Shown here piece by piece: positions 1 to 9,500 of a stretch of DNA of 64,000 nt. Below the pieces are notes generated by a model. It was not told where the DNA came from, ran no database searches, and saw nothing but the letters and a program-made list of their open reading frames with translations. Source of the DNA: Duganella sp. Root336D2 (GTDB taxonomy: Bacteria > Pseudomonadota > Gammaproteobacteria > Burkholderiales > Burkholderiaceae_D); NCBI RefSeq assembly GCF_001425005.1, contig NZ_LMDB01000022.1:63264-127263 (forward strand), in the 5' to 3' direction. How positions within the stretch are numbered: the first letter of the stretch is position 1; every line of letters begins with the position of its first letter. The translations under genes were made by a program, and so were the position numbers.

Positions 1-168
1 GACGGTGTGCTGATGAACACCGCCATCGCCGCTGCCGGCGACCCGGTACGCATGGCGCGCGCCATGAAGCTGGGCGTGCAGGCCGGCCGCGAAGCCTTCC
101 TGGCCGGCCGCATGCCGCGCCGTTTCGCCGCCTCGCCGTCGTCGCCGATGGCGGGGAGGCTGGCATGA
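1..168 (+). CDS. thiG: Thiazole synthase ThiG, C-terminal end (partial)
   Basis: The window opens inside this gene; only the last 55 codons are present. The fragment carries the conserved end of ThiG, with [20 protein letters not shown] followed by [10 protein letters not shown]. ThiG builds the thiazole phosphate ring of thiamine from deoxyxylulose phosphate, ThiS thiocarboxylate and dehydroglycine in the cytoplasm. The stop codon overlaps the start of the next gene by four bases (ATGA), so the two are translationally coupled in a thiamine operon. The remaining thi genes and any thiamine riboswitch would lie upstream of the window. A short extra tail after the conserved end (about 15 residues, Ser/Pro rich) is seen. 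Confidence 0.93.
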   Translation, partial: DGVLMNTAIAAAGDPVRMARAMKLGVQAGREAFLAGRMPRRFAASPSSPMAGRLA

Positions 169-1208
169 GCGACCGGCCTTGCGTGCTGGTGTTTTCCGGC
201 GCCGATCCCTCGGGCGGCGCCGGCATGGCGGCCGACATCCAGGCCATCACGGCGATGGGCGCGCATGCGCTGCCGGTGCTGACGGCCATTACGGTGCAGG
301 ACAATAACCGGGTGCATGCGGTGATGCCGCTGGCGCCGGAAGTGGTACTGCAGCAGGCGCGCGCGCTGCTGGCGCAGGTGCCGGTGGCGGCGGTGAAGAT
401 CGGCATTCCGGGCAGCGCGGAAAATGCGCAAGCCATCGCGATGCTGCTCTGCGAGCTGCGTGCCACGCATCGCGCCGCGGCCGGTGCGGCGCCGGGCTGG
501 GCGCAGCGCCTGTACAGCGATCCGCCGGTGGTGCTCGATCCAGTGCTGCGCAGCGGCCATGGCGACGCGCTGGGGCGCGACGATGCGGTGCAGGCGCTGG
601 CGCCCCTGCTGCCGCTGGCCACGCTGATCATGCCGAATGGCCCCGAGGCCGCGGCCCTGGCCGGCAATGCGGCGCGCTATCGCGCGCCTGTCCGGGCAAG
701 CGCCGCGGCGGCATCCGGCATCGGTGCTGCGGCACGGTCGCCGGTGCCGTCCATGGCTGGTGCGCTGGCTGCGGCGGGTGATGCGCCTGAAGGCGAGGCG
801 GGCGAGGCGGGCGGGGTTGCGCTGGTGGACGCGGCACCGATGGTGGCGCTGGCGGCGCCCGGAGTGCCGCCGGCCTGGCACGGCACCGCGCATGGCGATG
901 CTTTGACCCATGCACGTGCGCTGCGGGCGCTGGGCTGCACCCACGTGCTGGTCACGGGCGGCCACGATGAAGGCAGCGACGTGGTAATCAATCGCTGGCT
1001 CGGGCCTGACCGCCAGCAGAACTGGAGCTGGCCGCGCCTGCCGGGCGATTTTCACGGCAGCGGTTGCACCCTGGCCGCCGCCACGGCAGGGCTGCTGGCA
1101 TTGGGCAACACGATGGCGCAAGCATTGACCAAGGCGCAAGGCTATACCCAGCGCGCACTGGCCGCTTCATACGCGATCGCGCCCGGCCAGCGCATTCCGC
1201 AGCGATAA
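165..1208 (+). CDS. thiD: Hydroxymethylpyrimidine/phosphomethylpyrimidine kinase ThiD with a large internal insertion
   Basis: ThiD phosphorylates hydroxymethylpyrimidine twice to give the pyrimidine half of thiamine. The N-terminus shows the ribokinase-fold signature [17 protein letters not shown] (about residues 11-27). The C-terminal part shows [13 protein letters not shown] and the anion-hole/catalytic [13 protein letters not shown] (about 293-305). At 347 aa it is roughly 70-80 residues longer than usual ThiD. The extra length is an Ala/Gly/Pro-rich stretch at about residues 170-243, between the [11 protein letters not shown] segment and the [20 protein letters not shown] segment, where other ThiD proteins have a short loop. 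The start is fixed by ATGA coupling to thiG. ThiE follows 9 bp downstream. Confidence 0.93.
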   Translation: MSDRPCVLVFSGADPSGGAGMAADIQAITAMGAHALPVLTAITVQDNNRVHAVMPLAPEVVLQQARALLAQVPVAAVKIGIPGSAENAQAIAMLLCELRATHRAAAGAAPGWAQRLYSDPPVVLDPVLRSGHGDALGRDDAVQALAPLLPLATLIMPNGPEAAALAGNAARYRAPVRASAAAASGIGAAARSPVPSMAGALAAAGDAPEGEAGEAGGVALVDAAPMVALAAPGVPPAWHGTAHGDALTHARALRALGCTHVLVTGGHDEGSDVVINRWLGPDRQQNWSWPRLPGDFHGSGCTLAAATAGLLALGNTMAQALTKAQGYTQRALAASYAIAPGQRIPQR

Positions 1209-1217
1209 GGAGAAATC

Positions 1218-1835
1218 ATGCAAGGACTTTACCTGGTCACTCCCAATTGGGACGATACCGACAAACTGCTCGAGGTGAGCGAGCAGGCGCTGCGCGCTGG
1301 CGTCGCGCTGCTGCAATACCGCCACAAGGACGCTAGTGCGGCGCTGCGGCGCGAGCAGGGCGGGGCGCTGCGCGAGCTTTGCCACAAGTACAGCGTGCCG
1401 TTCCTGGTGAACGACCACGTGGCGCTGTGCCGTGAACTGGGCGCCGATGGCGTGCACCTGGGCGGTACCGATGCGCCGCTGGCCGAAGTACGCGCTTCGC
1501 TCGGCCCCAACAAGCTGATTGGCGCTTCCTGCTACGGCGAGCTGGCGCGCGCCCAGGCAGCGCAGGCGGCCGGCGCCAGCTACGTGGCATTCGGCGGCTT
1601 TTACCCGTCGAAGGTGAAGCAGTACGCCGTCACCACGCAGCCGTCGATCCTGCGCCACGCACGTGAAGTGATCGGTGTGCCGCTGTGCGTGATCGGCGGC
1701 ATGACGGCGCAAAATGCAGCGCCGCTGGTGGCCGAGGGAGCGCAAATGGTGGCGGCCATCACCAGTGTTTACCTGGCCGATGATGTAGTGGCTGCAGTGC
1801 GGGAATTTCAGTCTATAATTTCCCCATTAGCATAA
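1218..1835 (+). CDS. thiE: Thiamine-phosphate synthase
   Basis: ThiE joins hydroxymethylpyrimidine pyrophosphate and thiazole phosphate to thiamine phosphate, the last joining step of the pathway. The TIM-barrel motifs are visible: LLQYRHKD (about 34-41), FLVNDHVALCRELGADGVHL (about 65-85), and the C-terminal phosphate-binding VIGGMTAQNA with GAQMVAAITSVY. Length, 205 aa, is normal. The start has a good ribosome-binding site (AAGGAG at 1207-1212) and lies 9 bp after thiD, so thiG-thiD-thiE form one operon. A TATAAT hexamer at 1814-1819 inside the gene end could serve as a -10 box for the next gene, but no convincing -35 is seen. Confidence 0.95.
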   Translation: MQGLYLVTPNWDDTDKLLEVSEQALRAGVALLQYRHKDASAALRREQGGALRELCHKYSVPFLVNDHVALCRELGADGVHLGGTDAPLAEVRASLGPNKLIGASCYGELARAQAAQAAGASYVAFGGFYPSKVKQYAVTTQPSILRHAREVIGVPLCVIGGMTAQNAAPLVAEGAQMVAAITSVYLADDVVAAVREFQSIISPLA

Positions 1836-1852
1836 CCATAAGGTTGACGCCG

Positions 1853-2482
1853 ATGAACGCCCAGACTCCGCCAAAGCGCCTGATCCTGATCGTCGATGAT
1901 GACAAGATCCTGACCGAGTTCCTGGGCGAGCTGCTTGCCCGTGCCGGCTACGACACCATGCTGGCGCATTCATCGGACCAGGCCTTGTCCCTGATCGCCG
2001 AGCGCGAACCCGACCTGGCCCTGCTCGACATCCACATGCCCGGCATGTCGGGCCTGGAACTGGCCAAGCAGTTGAACCGCAACACCACGGTGCCTTTCAT
2101 GTTCCTCTCCGGCCGCGGCGACGCCGACGCCGGCAAGCAGGCCGCCGCTTATGGCGCGGTGGGCTTCGTGGTGAAGCCGGTCGACGAGCACCACCTGATG
2201 CCGGCTTTTGAAGCCGGCCTGGCGCGCGCCGATGAGATCCGCCAGTTGCGGCGCACCGAAATCAACCTCAATGCAGCACTGGCAGCCGGGCGCGAAACCA
2301 GCCTGGCCGTGGGACTGTTGATGTGCAAGTACCAGACCGACCGCAACACCGCCTTCGAAGTGTTGCGCGACCATGCCCGTTCCAGCCGGCGCAAGATCAA
2401 CGAGGTAGCCGACCAGCTGCTGGCGGCGGAAGAAATGTTGAACGGTTTGCATGCTGCATTTAACTCACGCCTGAAGAAATAA
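1853..2482 (+). CDS. Response regulator with receiver and ANTAR (RNA-binding) domains
   Basis: A 209-aa two-domain regulator. The receiver domain (about 8-125) has the acidic pocket VDDD (14-17), the phospho-acceptor Asp59 in LLDIHMPGMSG and the conserved Lys in VVKPVD (about 110). The C-terminal part (about 145-200) is a short helical ANTAR domain, with YQTDRNTAFEVLRDHARSS as the recognisable core. ANTAR proteins such as NasT/AmiR bind paired RNA hairpins and prevent transcription termination. I chose the ATG at 1853 over the TTG at 1844 because the AAGG at 1840-1843 is well spaced from the ATG. No sensor kinase is adjacent; two hairpins lie just downstream (2521-2578). Confidence 0.88.
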   Translation: MNAQTPPKRLILIVDDDKILTEFLGELLARAGYDTMLAHSSDQALSLIAEREPDLALLDIHMPGMSGLELAKQLNRNTTVPFMFLSGRGDADAGKQAAAYGAVGFVVKPVDEHHLMPAFEAGLARADEIRQLRRTEINLNAALAAGRETSLAVGLLMCKYQTDRNTAFEVLRDHARSSRRKINEVADQLLAAEEMLNGLHAAFNSRLKK

Positions 2483-2520
2483 AGCTTTCCGCGGGCCGCG
2501 CGCTTGCTTTAGACTATTCC

Positions 2521-2578
2521 GGTGGGCCCCGACTCGCCCACCGTAATCCCCTTCAGCGGCCGCCCCTCCTTCGCGGCC
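2521..2578 (+). other. Two tandem hairpins between the ANTAR regulator and the next gene
   Basis: Hairpin 1 pairs GGTGGGC (2521-2527) with GCCCACC (2536-2542) around an 8-base loop. Hairpin 2 pairs GGCCGC (2558-2563) with GCGGCC (2573-2578) around a 9-base loop. Neither is followed by a T-run, so they are not textbook intrinsic terminators. They sit in the leader of the lone receiver gene, directly after an ANTAR regulator whose family binds paired hairpins. The loops are not the usual hexaloops, so regulation by the ANTAR protein is only a guess. Confidence 0.4.
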
Positions 2579-2637
2579 CGGCAACATCCTTCGGCCCAGC
2601 TCCGCCGACCATCCCCTGCAGTGCGGAGAACCGCTTC

Positions 2638-3030
2638 ATGAACATGCCATTTGATTTGCATCCGGCGCCACGGGTGCTGCACGTCGACCACGACGAAGAT
2701 AGCGCCGTCGTCCTCGCCACCTTGCTGGCGCCTGAAATCCACGTGGTGCACGCATCGAGCTACAGCCAGGCGCAAAGCCAGTTGCAGCAAGGCGAGTTTG
2801 CCCTGGTGGTGATCGACCCCGACCTGCCGGACGGCGACGGCCACGCCTTGATCCGCTGCATGCGACAGACCGAGCAGAACACCCCGGTGCTGCTGTATTC
2901 GGGCAGCCAGCCGATGCTGCATCACCAGGCCCACGCCTTCCTGCCCAAGCCCTGGACTTCGCCGCGCCAGCTCTGGCGCACCGTGTCGCACATGCTGGGA
3001 CTGGAGTCCACGCTGGCTGTCAGGAGTTAG
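2638..3030 (+). CDS. Stand-alone receiver-domain protein
   Basis: A 130-aa protein that is essentially one receiver domain: acidic residues in HVDHDEDS (15-22), the likely phospho-acceptor Asp60 in VVIDPDLPDGDG, and the switch Lys in FLPKPW (about 104). There is no output domain. Such single-domain regulators act by protein contact or as phosphate sinks. It follows the REC-ANTAR regulator by 155 bp, with two hairpins in between, so the two may be linked in function; no kinase is adjacent. The last 15 residues extend past the receiver fold. The family is clear; the partner is unknown. Confidence 0.8.
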   Translation: MNMPFDLHPAPRVLHVDHDEDSAVVLATLLAPEIHVVHASSYSQAQSQLQQGEFALVVIDPDLPDGDGHALIRCMRQTEQNTPVLLYSGSQPMLHHQAHAFLPKPWTSPRQLWRTVSHMLGLESTLAVRS

Positions 3031-3067
3031 GCTATGCTGTCGTCTTTATCAGTTTTGGAGTAGCGGG

Positions 3068-4174
3068 ATGAAGACGAGAGCAGCTGTGGCATGGAAGGCG
3101 GGAGCGCCGCTGACCATTGAAGAAGTGGACCTGGATGGCCCGCGCGCGGGCGAGGTGCTGGTGGAGATCAAGGCCACCGGTATTTGCCATACCGACCACT
3201 ACACCTTGTCCGGCGCCGATCCGGAAGGGCTGTTCCCGGCCATCCTTGGCCACGAAGGCGCAGGCGTAGTGGTTGACGTCGGGCCGGGCGTCACTTCGCT
3301 CAGGAAAGACGACCATGTGATCCCGCTGTACACGCCGGAATGCCGCCAGTGCAAATTCTGCCTGTCGCGCAAGACCAACCTGTGCCAGGCGATCCGCTCG
3401 ACCCAGGGCAAGGGCCTGATGCCGGACGGCTCGAGCCGCTTCTCGCTGGACGGCAAGCCACTGTTCCACTACATGGGCACCTCCACCTTCTCCAACTACA
3501 TCGTGGTGCCGGAGATTGCGCTGGCCAAGATCCGTCCCGACGCGCCGTTCGACAAGGTATGCTACATCGGCTGCGGCGTCACCACCGGCGTGGGCGCCGT
3601 GCTGTTCACTGCCAAGGTGGAAGCTGGTGCGAACGTGGTGGTGTTCGGCCTGGGCGGCATTGGCCTGAACGTGATCCAGGCGGCCAGGATGGTGGGCGCC
3701 GACAAGATCATCGGCGTCGACATCAACCCGGCGCGCGAAGCGATGGCGCGCCAGTTCGGCATGACCCACTTCATCAATCCGCGCGGCGTCGAGAACGTGG
3801 TGGACGCCATCGTGCAACTGACCGACGGCGGCGCCGATTACAGCTTCGAGTGCGTCGGCAATACGCAGCTGATGCGCCAGGCGCTTGAGTGCTGCCACAA
3901 AGGCTGGGGCAAATCGATTGTGATCGGCGTGGCGGCGGCAGGGCAGGAGATTTCGACCCGTCCGTTCCAGCTGGTCACCGGCCGCCACTGGCTCGGCTCC
4001 GCTTTCGGCGGCGCGCGCGGCCGCACCGACGTGCCGAAGATCGTGGACTGGTATATGGAAGGCAAGCTCAAAATCGATGAGCTGATCACCCACACCCTGC
4101 CGCTGGAACGCATCAACGAAGGCTTCGACCTGATGGAACGCGGCGAATCGATCCGCTCCGTGGTCGTGTATTAA
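3068..4174 (+). CDS. frmA: S-(hydroxymethyl)glutathione dehydrogenase / class III alcohol dehydrogenase
   Basis: A zinc-dependent medium-chain dehydrogenase that oxidises the glutathione adduct of formaldehyde with NAD, and can also reduce S-nitrosoglutathione. Catalytic zinc ligands are in GICHTDHYT (Cys40) and GHEGAG (about 62). The structural zinc loop has four cysteines in CRQCKFCLSRKTNLC (about 92-106). The cofactor-binding GLGGIGLNVIQAA starts near residue 194. The length of 368 aa is exactly that of the family. The downstream S-formylglutathione hydrolase gene often paired with it is absent here. Start at the ATG following GGAGTAGCGGG. The gene seems monocistronic. Confidence 0.95.
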   Translation: MKTRAAVAWKAGAPLTIEEVDLDGPRAGEVLVEIKATGICHTDHYTLSGADPEGLFPAILGHEGAGVVVDVGPGVTSLRKDDHVIPLYTPECRQCKFCLSRKTNLCQAIRSTQGKGLMPDGSSRFSLDGKPLFHYMGTSTFSNYIVVPEIALAKIRPDAPFDKVCYIGCGVTTGVGAVLFTAKVEAGANVVVFGLGGIGLNVIQAARMVGADKIIGVDINPAREAMARQFGMTHFINPRGVENVVDAIVQLTDGGADYSFECVGNTQLMRQALECCHKGWGKSIVIGVAAAGQEISTRPFQLVTGRHWLGSAFGGARGRTDVPKIVDWYMEGKLKIDELITHTLPLERINEGFDLMERGESIRSVVVY

Positions 4175-4267
4175 GCATCCTGGGCGGCGAATTGCGCCGC
4201 CTGTCGCAAATCCCGCGCCGCGCTGCCGGCGCGCGGCTACATTGGCTCCTGAGCGCTTGCACCCGCA

Positions 4268-4323
4268 TCTAGACAAAAAGTTCTAGACACAAAGATCTAG
4301 ATCATTTAATCTAGTTTGCAAGG
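4268..4323 (+). promoter_or_regulatory. Four TCTAGA-type direct repeats with exact 14-bp period upstream of the M56 gene
   Basis: TCTAGA occurs at 4268, 4282 and 4296, and TCTAGT at 4310, each start exactly 14 bp after the previous one. The first two units extend as TCTAGACA. The array lies 27-82 bp before the M56 peptidase start and overlaps a possible -10 box TTTAAT (4305-4310). The 17-bp spacer places the second TCTAGA unit where a -35 box would be. The hexamer is itself palindromic, so this looks like a multi-site operator for a dimeric repressor. No repressor gene is adjacent. Confidence 0.6.
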
Positions 4324-4349
4324 ACACCATCAAACCGGAGCCGCCTGCC

Positions 4350-6455
4350 ATGAGCAACCTGCTGAACGCCGTCATCCCCGCCCTGGGCTGGTCCCTGCTG
4401 CACTTCCTGTGGCAAGGCCTGCTGATCGGCTGCGTCGCGGCATTGCTCCTGAACGCCCTGCGCAATGCCCGGCCGCAAGCGCGTTACCTGGTCGCCTGCA
4501 CCGCCTTGCTGATGTGCGCCGCACTCCCGCTGGCCCATTTCGCATGGCGCCTGGCCGACGCCGCCGACACCGGCTACGTACTGCCCGCCCCACTGGAAGC
4601 CACCGCCATCGCCGCCATCCCCGGCGTAGCAGGCGGGCAGGGCGGCGAAGCAGCGCTGGTCGACATTGATGCCATGGCATCCTGGGAATACCTGCTGCGC
4701 CGCCAGATGCCCTGGCTGGTGCTGCTGTGGGCCGCCGGCGCCGCGCTGATGACGCTGCGCCTGTCGCTTGGCCTGCAATGGGTGCGCACCCGCACCCTGC
4801 CCAATCATTACCACGCCGACGCCAGGTGGCAGGCACGCACCACCGCGCTGGCGCAGCGCATGGGCATTCGGCGCCTGGTGCGACTCGGCGTATCGGACGA
4901 TGCGCTGGAAGGCCCGATCACGGCCGGTAGCCTGCGCCCGATCGTGCTGCTGCCAGCTTCGCTGGTCAGCGGCCTGCCGCCCGATTTGCTGGAAGCACTG
5001 CTGGCGCACGAGCTGGCGCATGTACGCCGCCACGACTACCTGGTCAACCTGGTCCAGAGCGGCATCGAGATTTTCCTGTTCTACCACCCCAGCGTGTGGA
5101 TGCTGTCCCAATGCATCCGGCGCGAGCGCGAACAGATAGCAGACGACTTAGCCGCAAGCACGCTCGGCGAACCGCGGCGCCTGGCACTTGCACTTTCAGA
5201 GCTGGACAGATTCCAGTTCACCACCCATCACTTTGCTGCCCCTGCGGCAAACGGAGGAGACCTCATGTCCCGAATCAAACGCCTGATCCGTCCCGATGCA
5301 CAGCCACTGAGCTGGAAGATGGCGACCCCGTTGTTAGGAATTTTTGCGGCCTGCGCCGCGCTGTATGCCCACGCGATGCCGCAAGCAGTGTCGCTCCCGG
5401 CCGCCAGCGCTGTTACCGCAGCCGCTCCCGACGCCGCGCCGGCAGGCGCCATGCTGTTGCACGTCACCGATGCCGACGACCCGCACGACGTGGAGCCCGC
5501 GCCACCGGCCCCGCCGGCGCCTCCCGCAGTCGCTGCGCCGCCCGCCCGCCCGGCCCCGCCGGTGGCCGAACTGGCGCCGCCCGCACCGCCCGCCGCGCCG
5601 ATGGCCGCCGTACCGATGGCAGCCGTACCCGCTCCGCCCAAACCACCGAAGCCGCCGAAGGAACTGAAGGAGATCGAAAGCAGTAGCTACATCTCGATCG
5701 ACGACGGCAGCCGCAGCGCCTACGCCTTCGTGCGTGACAACGACAAGCACCTGTCGGTGAACGGCTTCCACGGCGCGCCAAGCGACCTGACGATGCTGAA
5801 GCGCCTGCGCCAGGATACCAAGGGCGAATTCATCTACGTTCGCAAAGACGGCAAATCCTACGTGATCCAGGACCCGGTCCTGCTGGGCAAGGTGCGCGAC
5901 CTCTGGAAGCCAGCCGAAGCGCAAGGAAAGCTGATGGATGAACAGGGCAAGCTGATGGACGTCCAAGGCAAGCAAGTGGAAGCGATGAGCGACCAGGTTG
6001 CGAAAGAAGTCGAAGCCGCCATGGGCAGCAAGGAGCAGCAAGCCCTGGAACGCGACCTGGAGCGCAAGATGGAACTGTCCGCACGGCAGCAAGAACGCAT
6101 CGGGCGCGCCATGGAAAAAGCCGGCCGCAAGATGGCAATGGCCGACGACAAGACCCGCGCCCAGCTGGAACGCGACCTGGAAAGCCTGCGCAAGCAGATG
6201 GAACCGCTGTCGGCGGAAATGGCGCGTCAGGGCAGTGAGATCGGCGCCCGCCACGCCGCGCTGGCAGCACGCCAAGCCCCGATGGCCGCCATGCACGCCC
6301 GCATCGCCGAAGCCTCCAAACCGCTGCACGAAATGGGCCGCAAGATGGGCGAGCTGGGACGCGAACAAGGCCGCCTGTCGCGTGAAGCGGACAAAGCTTC
6401 GCGCGCCCTGATCGACGAAGCCATCAGCAACGGCAGCGCCAAGCCAGTCCTGTAA
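4350..6455 (+). CDS. BlaR1/MecR1-type M56 membrane metallopeptidase with Pro-rich linker and long coiled coil
   Basis: A 701-aa sensor-like protein. The N-terminal half has several membrane helices (first at about 8-35) and the M56 zinc site HELAH at about 220-224 in LLAHELAHVRRHDY. A further membrane segment lies near 325-345 (ATPLLGIFAACAALYAHA). Then come an Ala/Pro linker (about 375-435), a compact domain (about 440-515) and a charged coiled coil (about 520-690) rich in Met, Gln, Glu and Lys. BlaR1 relatives cleave BlaI-type repressors after signal sensing. Here no penicillin-binding sensor domain and no blaI gene are seen, so beta-lactam sensing is not supported. The TCTAGA array upstream probably controls it. 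The gene converges with the next one. Confidence 0.85.
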   Translation: MSNLLNAVIPALGWSLLHFLWQGLLIGCVAALLLNALRNARPQARYLVACTALLMCAALPLAHFAWRLADAADTGYVLPAPLEATAIAAIPGVAGGQGGEAALVDIDAMASWEYLLRRQMPWLVLLWAAGAALMTLRLSLGLQWVRTRTLPNHYHADARWQARTTALAQRMGIRRLVRLGVSDDALEGPITAGSLRPIVLLPASLVSGLPPDLLEALLAHELAHVRRHDYLVNLVQSGIEIFLFYHPSVWMLSQCIRREREQIADDLAASTLGEPRRLALALSELDRFQFTTHHFAAPAANGGDLMSRIKRLIRPDAQPLSWKMATPLLGIFAACAALYAHAMPQAVSLPAASAVTAAAPDAAPAGAMLLHVTDADDPHDVEPAPPAPPAPPAVAAPPARPAPPVAELAPPAPPAAPMAAVPMAAVPAPPKPPKPPKELKEIESSSYISIDDGSRSAYAFVRDNDKHLSVNGFHGAPSDLTMLKRLRQDTKGEFIYVRKDGKSYVIQDPVLLGKVRDLWKPAEAQGKLMDEQGKLMDVQGKQVEAMSDQVAKEVEAAMGSKEQQALERDLERKMELSARQQERIGRAMEKAGRKMAMADDKTRAQLERDLESLRKQMEPLSAEMARQGSEIGARHAALAARQAPMAAMHARIAEASKPLHEMGRKMGELGREQGRLSREADKASRALIDEAISNGSAKPVL

Positions 6456-6501
6456 TAAAAGTCGGGGTCAGGTCTGGGACTTGGTGACGCAGCCGGAATC
6501 C

Positions 6502-9500
6502 TCATGCGCGGGCCAGCTGTTCCGGCAACAGCAGCGCCTCGAATTCGGCCACCGGCAGCGGAGCGCCGAACAGGTAGCCCTGGAAGGCGCGGCAGCCCTG
6601 GTGTGCGAGATAGTTCTTTTGTTCCAGCGACTCAACGCCTTCGGCAATGGCCGACAGCCCCATGCTGTCGGCCAGGGTCAGGATGGTCTTGGTGATGGCG
6701 GCATCGTCGGCATTGTGCACGATGTCGCGCACGAAAGAGCGGTCGATCTTCAACTGGCACAGCGGCAGGCGCTTCAGGTAAGCCAGCGAGGAATAGCCGG
6801 TGCCGAAGTCGTCCAGGGAGATGCCGATGCCGGCCGCCTTCAGCAGCGCCATTTTGCCAATCGATGCTTCCACGTCGTCCAGCAGCAAGCCTTCGGTCAG
6901 CTCCAGCTTCAGCAAGTGCGGCGAGGCGCCGCTGCGCACCAGCGCGCCCATTACCTGCTCGACGAAGTCGGCCTGGTAGAACTGGCGCGGGCTGACGTTC
7001 ACTGCTAATTCCAGCGAAGCTGTCAATGGTTCGTGCGCCCAGGCTACCAACTGGGCGCAGGCTTGCTCCAGTACCCAGGCGCCGAGCGGCAGGATCAGGC
7101 TCGACGCCTCGGCCGCAGCAATGAAGTGCATCGGCGGCACCAGGCCGCGTACCGGGTGCTGCCAGCGCAGCAGGGCTTCAGCGCCGGTGATGCGTCCTTC
7201 AGCATCGACTTGCGGCTGGTAGTGCAGCATGAACTGCCGCAGCGACAGGCCCTGGCGCAAGTCCGCATCAAGGGCGGCGCGGGCGCTGACCACGGTTTGC
7301 ATGGCGGGGTCGAAGAAGCACATGGTATTGCGGCCGGCCGCCTTGGCCTGGTACATCGCGAGGTCGGTTTGCTTGAGGAGGTCCTCCAGGCTTTCCTGTT
7401 CGCCGCGGAACACCGTGATGCCGACACTGGAGGTGCAGCTGTGCTGGTGCGGGCCCATGATGTAAGGTTCGGTCTGCCTCGCCAGCAGCTTGGCGCCGAT
7501 GGCGCGCGCCTGTTCGGCGGCCAGTTCGGTATCGTCGGACAGGTTCTCCAGCATGATCACGAATTCGTCGCCGCCCAGGCGCGCCACGGTATCGCTCTCG
7601 CGCACGCAGCCGACGAAGCGGCGCGCGGCCTGCTGCAGCAGCATGTCGCCAACGTTGTGGCCCAGCGTGTCGTTCAGGTCCTTGAAGTTATCCAGGTCGA
7701 TGAACAGCAGCGCACCGCATTGGCCGGTGCGTGCGCTGGAAGCCAGCGCGTGCTGCAGGCGGTCCATCAGGCAGCGCCGGTTCGGCAACTGGGTCAGGAA
7801 GTCGAATAGCGCCAGGTTGCGGATTTCCTGCTCCGAGGCTTTGCGCTCGGTGATGTCGGTCAGCGCACACACGTGGTGGGTTATTTCGCCGGCCGCGTCG
7901 CGCACGGCCGTCACCACCAGCCAGCACGGGAAACGCCCTCCGCTCTTGCGCAGCTGCCATACTTCGCCCTGCCAGGCGCCATGGGCGGTTACACCATCCC
8001 AGATGCGCTGTTGCAGCGCGGAGTCGTCGCATACCAGCAGTTCGCGGTCCAGCGCATCGCGCTCGGAAAAGCCGGTGATGTCGGTGTAAGCGCGGTTGAC
8101 GCGCAAGATCATGTGATCTGCATCGGTGATGGCCATGCCTTCCAAAGACTCGAATGCGGTGGCGGCAACGCGCAGGTCGGCGTCCGCCTTTTGCTTCTCG
8201 CGCAGGTAAAGCGCGGTGGCGGTGGCTGCGGCGACCAGCATGCTGCCCGTGAATTCGATCAGCATGAATAGCCAGAAGCGGCGCGTACCCTGGTGCTGCA
8301 AGGCCGGCAACGGCCGCGGCACCGTGACCGAGAGGCTGCCATCGGACAAGGAGCGGGATGCCAGCACGCTTGGGGTGCGCGCGCCGCCTATGCGCGCCGC
8401 GGCCGGCATGCCGGCAGCGTCCCAGGGTTCCAGCGAGACGCTGGCGAAACGTTCGCGCCCATAGCGCTGGCGGCGCTGCGCCGGGTCCAGCCGGCTCACG
8501 CGGGCCTCGGGCAAGGCCTGGTGGCGCAGGGTTGCATCGGCCGAGTGGATGATGACGCCGTTGCTGTCGGCCACCCAGGCTTGCGAAGGGCCTGCCATGG
8601 TGGCTAATGCGCCGGCATTCAACTTGACCACCGCGACGCCGAGGAATTTGTCGCCATCGCGCACGGCGTGGGCGTAGTACAGGGCGCCCGTCTGGCCGTC
8701 GCGGCCGACGCCATATTGCTGTCCTTCTTCGCTGGCGTGCGACTGGATGAAGTAGTCGCGGCTGGAGAAATTGCGGCCGACATACAAGGCCGTCTCGGCC
8801 AGGTTGCTGGTGGCGATGCAGGTACCGCCGGCATCGAGCACAAACATGCTGTCGACCTTCAAAGCGCGCGCAGTCTGCGCCAGCCGTTCGTTCGATGCCT
8901 GGTCTGCTGAGCCCTGCAGCGCTATGCTGCGGATGGCGGCATCACGCGCCAGCATCAAGGCGAAGCCGCGCAGTCGCGCCGTACTTTCTTCGATGCTGCT
9001 GGCGACGTTGTCGGCCTGGTCCTGTGCTACTTTCAGCTCATGCTGGTACACCTCGTCGGACATGCGCTGCTGGAAGTAGCTGGCGCCCAGCCACGCGATC
9101 ACGCTCCAGCCGAGGATCAGCATGGCGATCAGGCGGTAGGAGCGCTCGAAGGTGAACAGGCGGCGCTTGCCGACATAGGTGGCGACAATGGTGACAACAA
9201 TCAGCAGGCTGGTGAACACCAGGACGGAAGCAGCCAGTATGCTTGGACTGATGTGCGCAGTCTCCGCGACGTTGGCCGCGGCGCTGCTGCCACGGCCGTC
9301 GCGCACGAAATAGGCCGCGGCCATCGCGGTGTAGTGCATGCAGGCCACCGCCAGGCCCATCACCACGGAACTCCACAGCGGGGACGCCCAGCGTCCCTTT
9401 AATCGCGCCAGCCGGAACTTGAGCCACAAGGCCAGCGTTGCCATCGCCACGGCCACTGCGATCGACAGCAGGAACAGGCGCAGGTCGTACTGGATCATGC

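Noticed and set aside
4175..4349. A blaI-type repressor gene expected before the M56 gene
   Set aside because: The 175-bp spacer holds no ORF; only GC-rich hairpins and the TCTAGA repeats are present.
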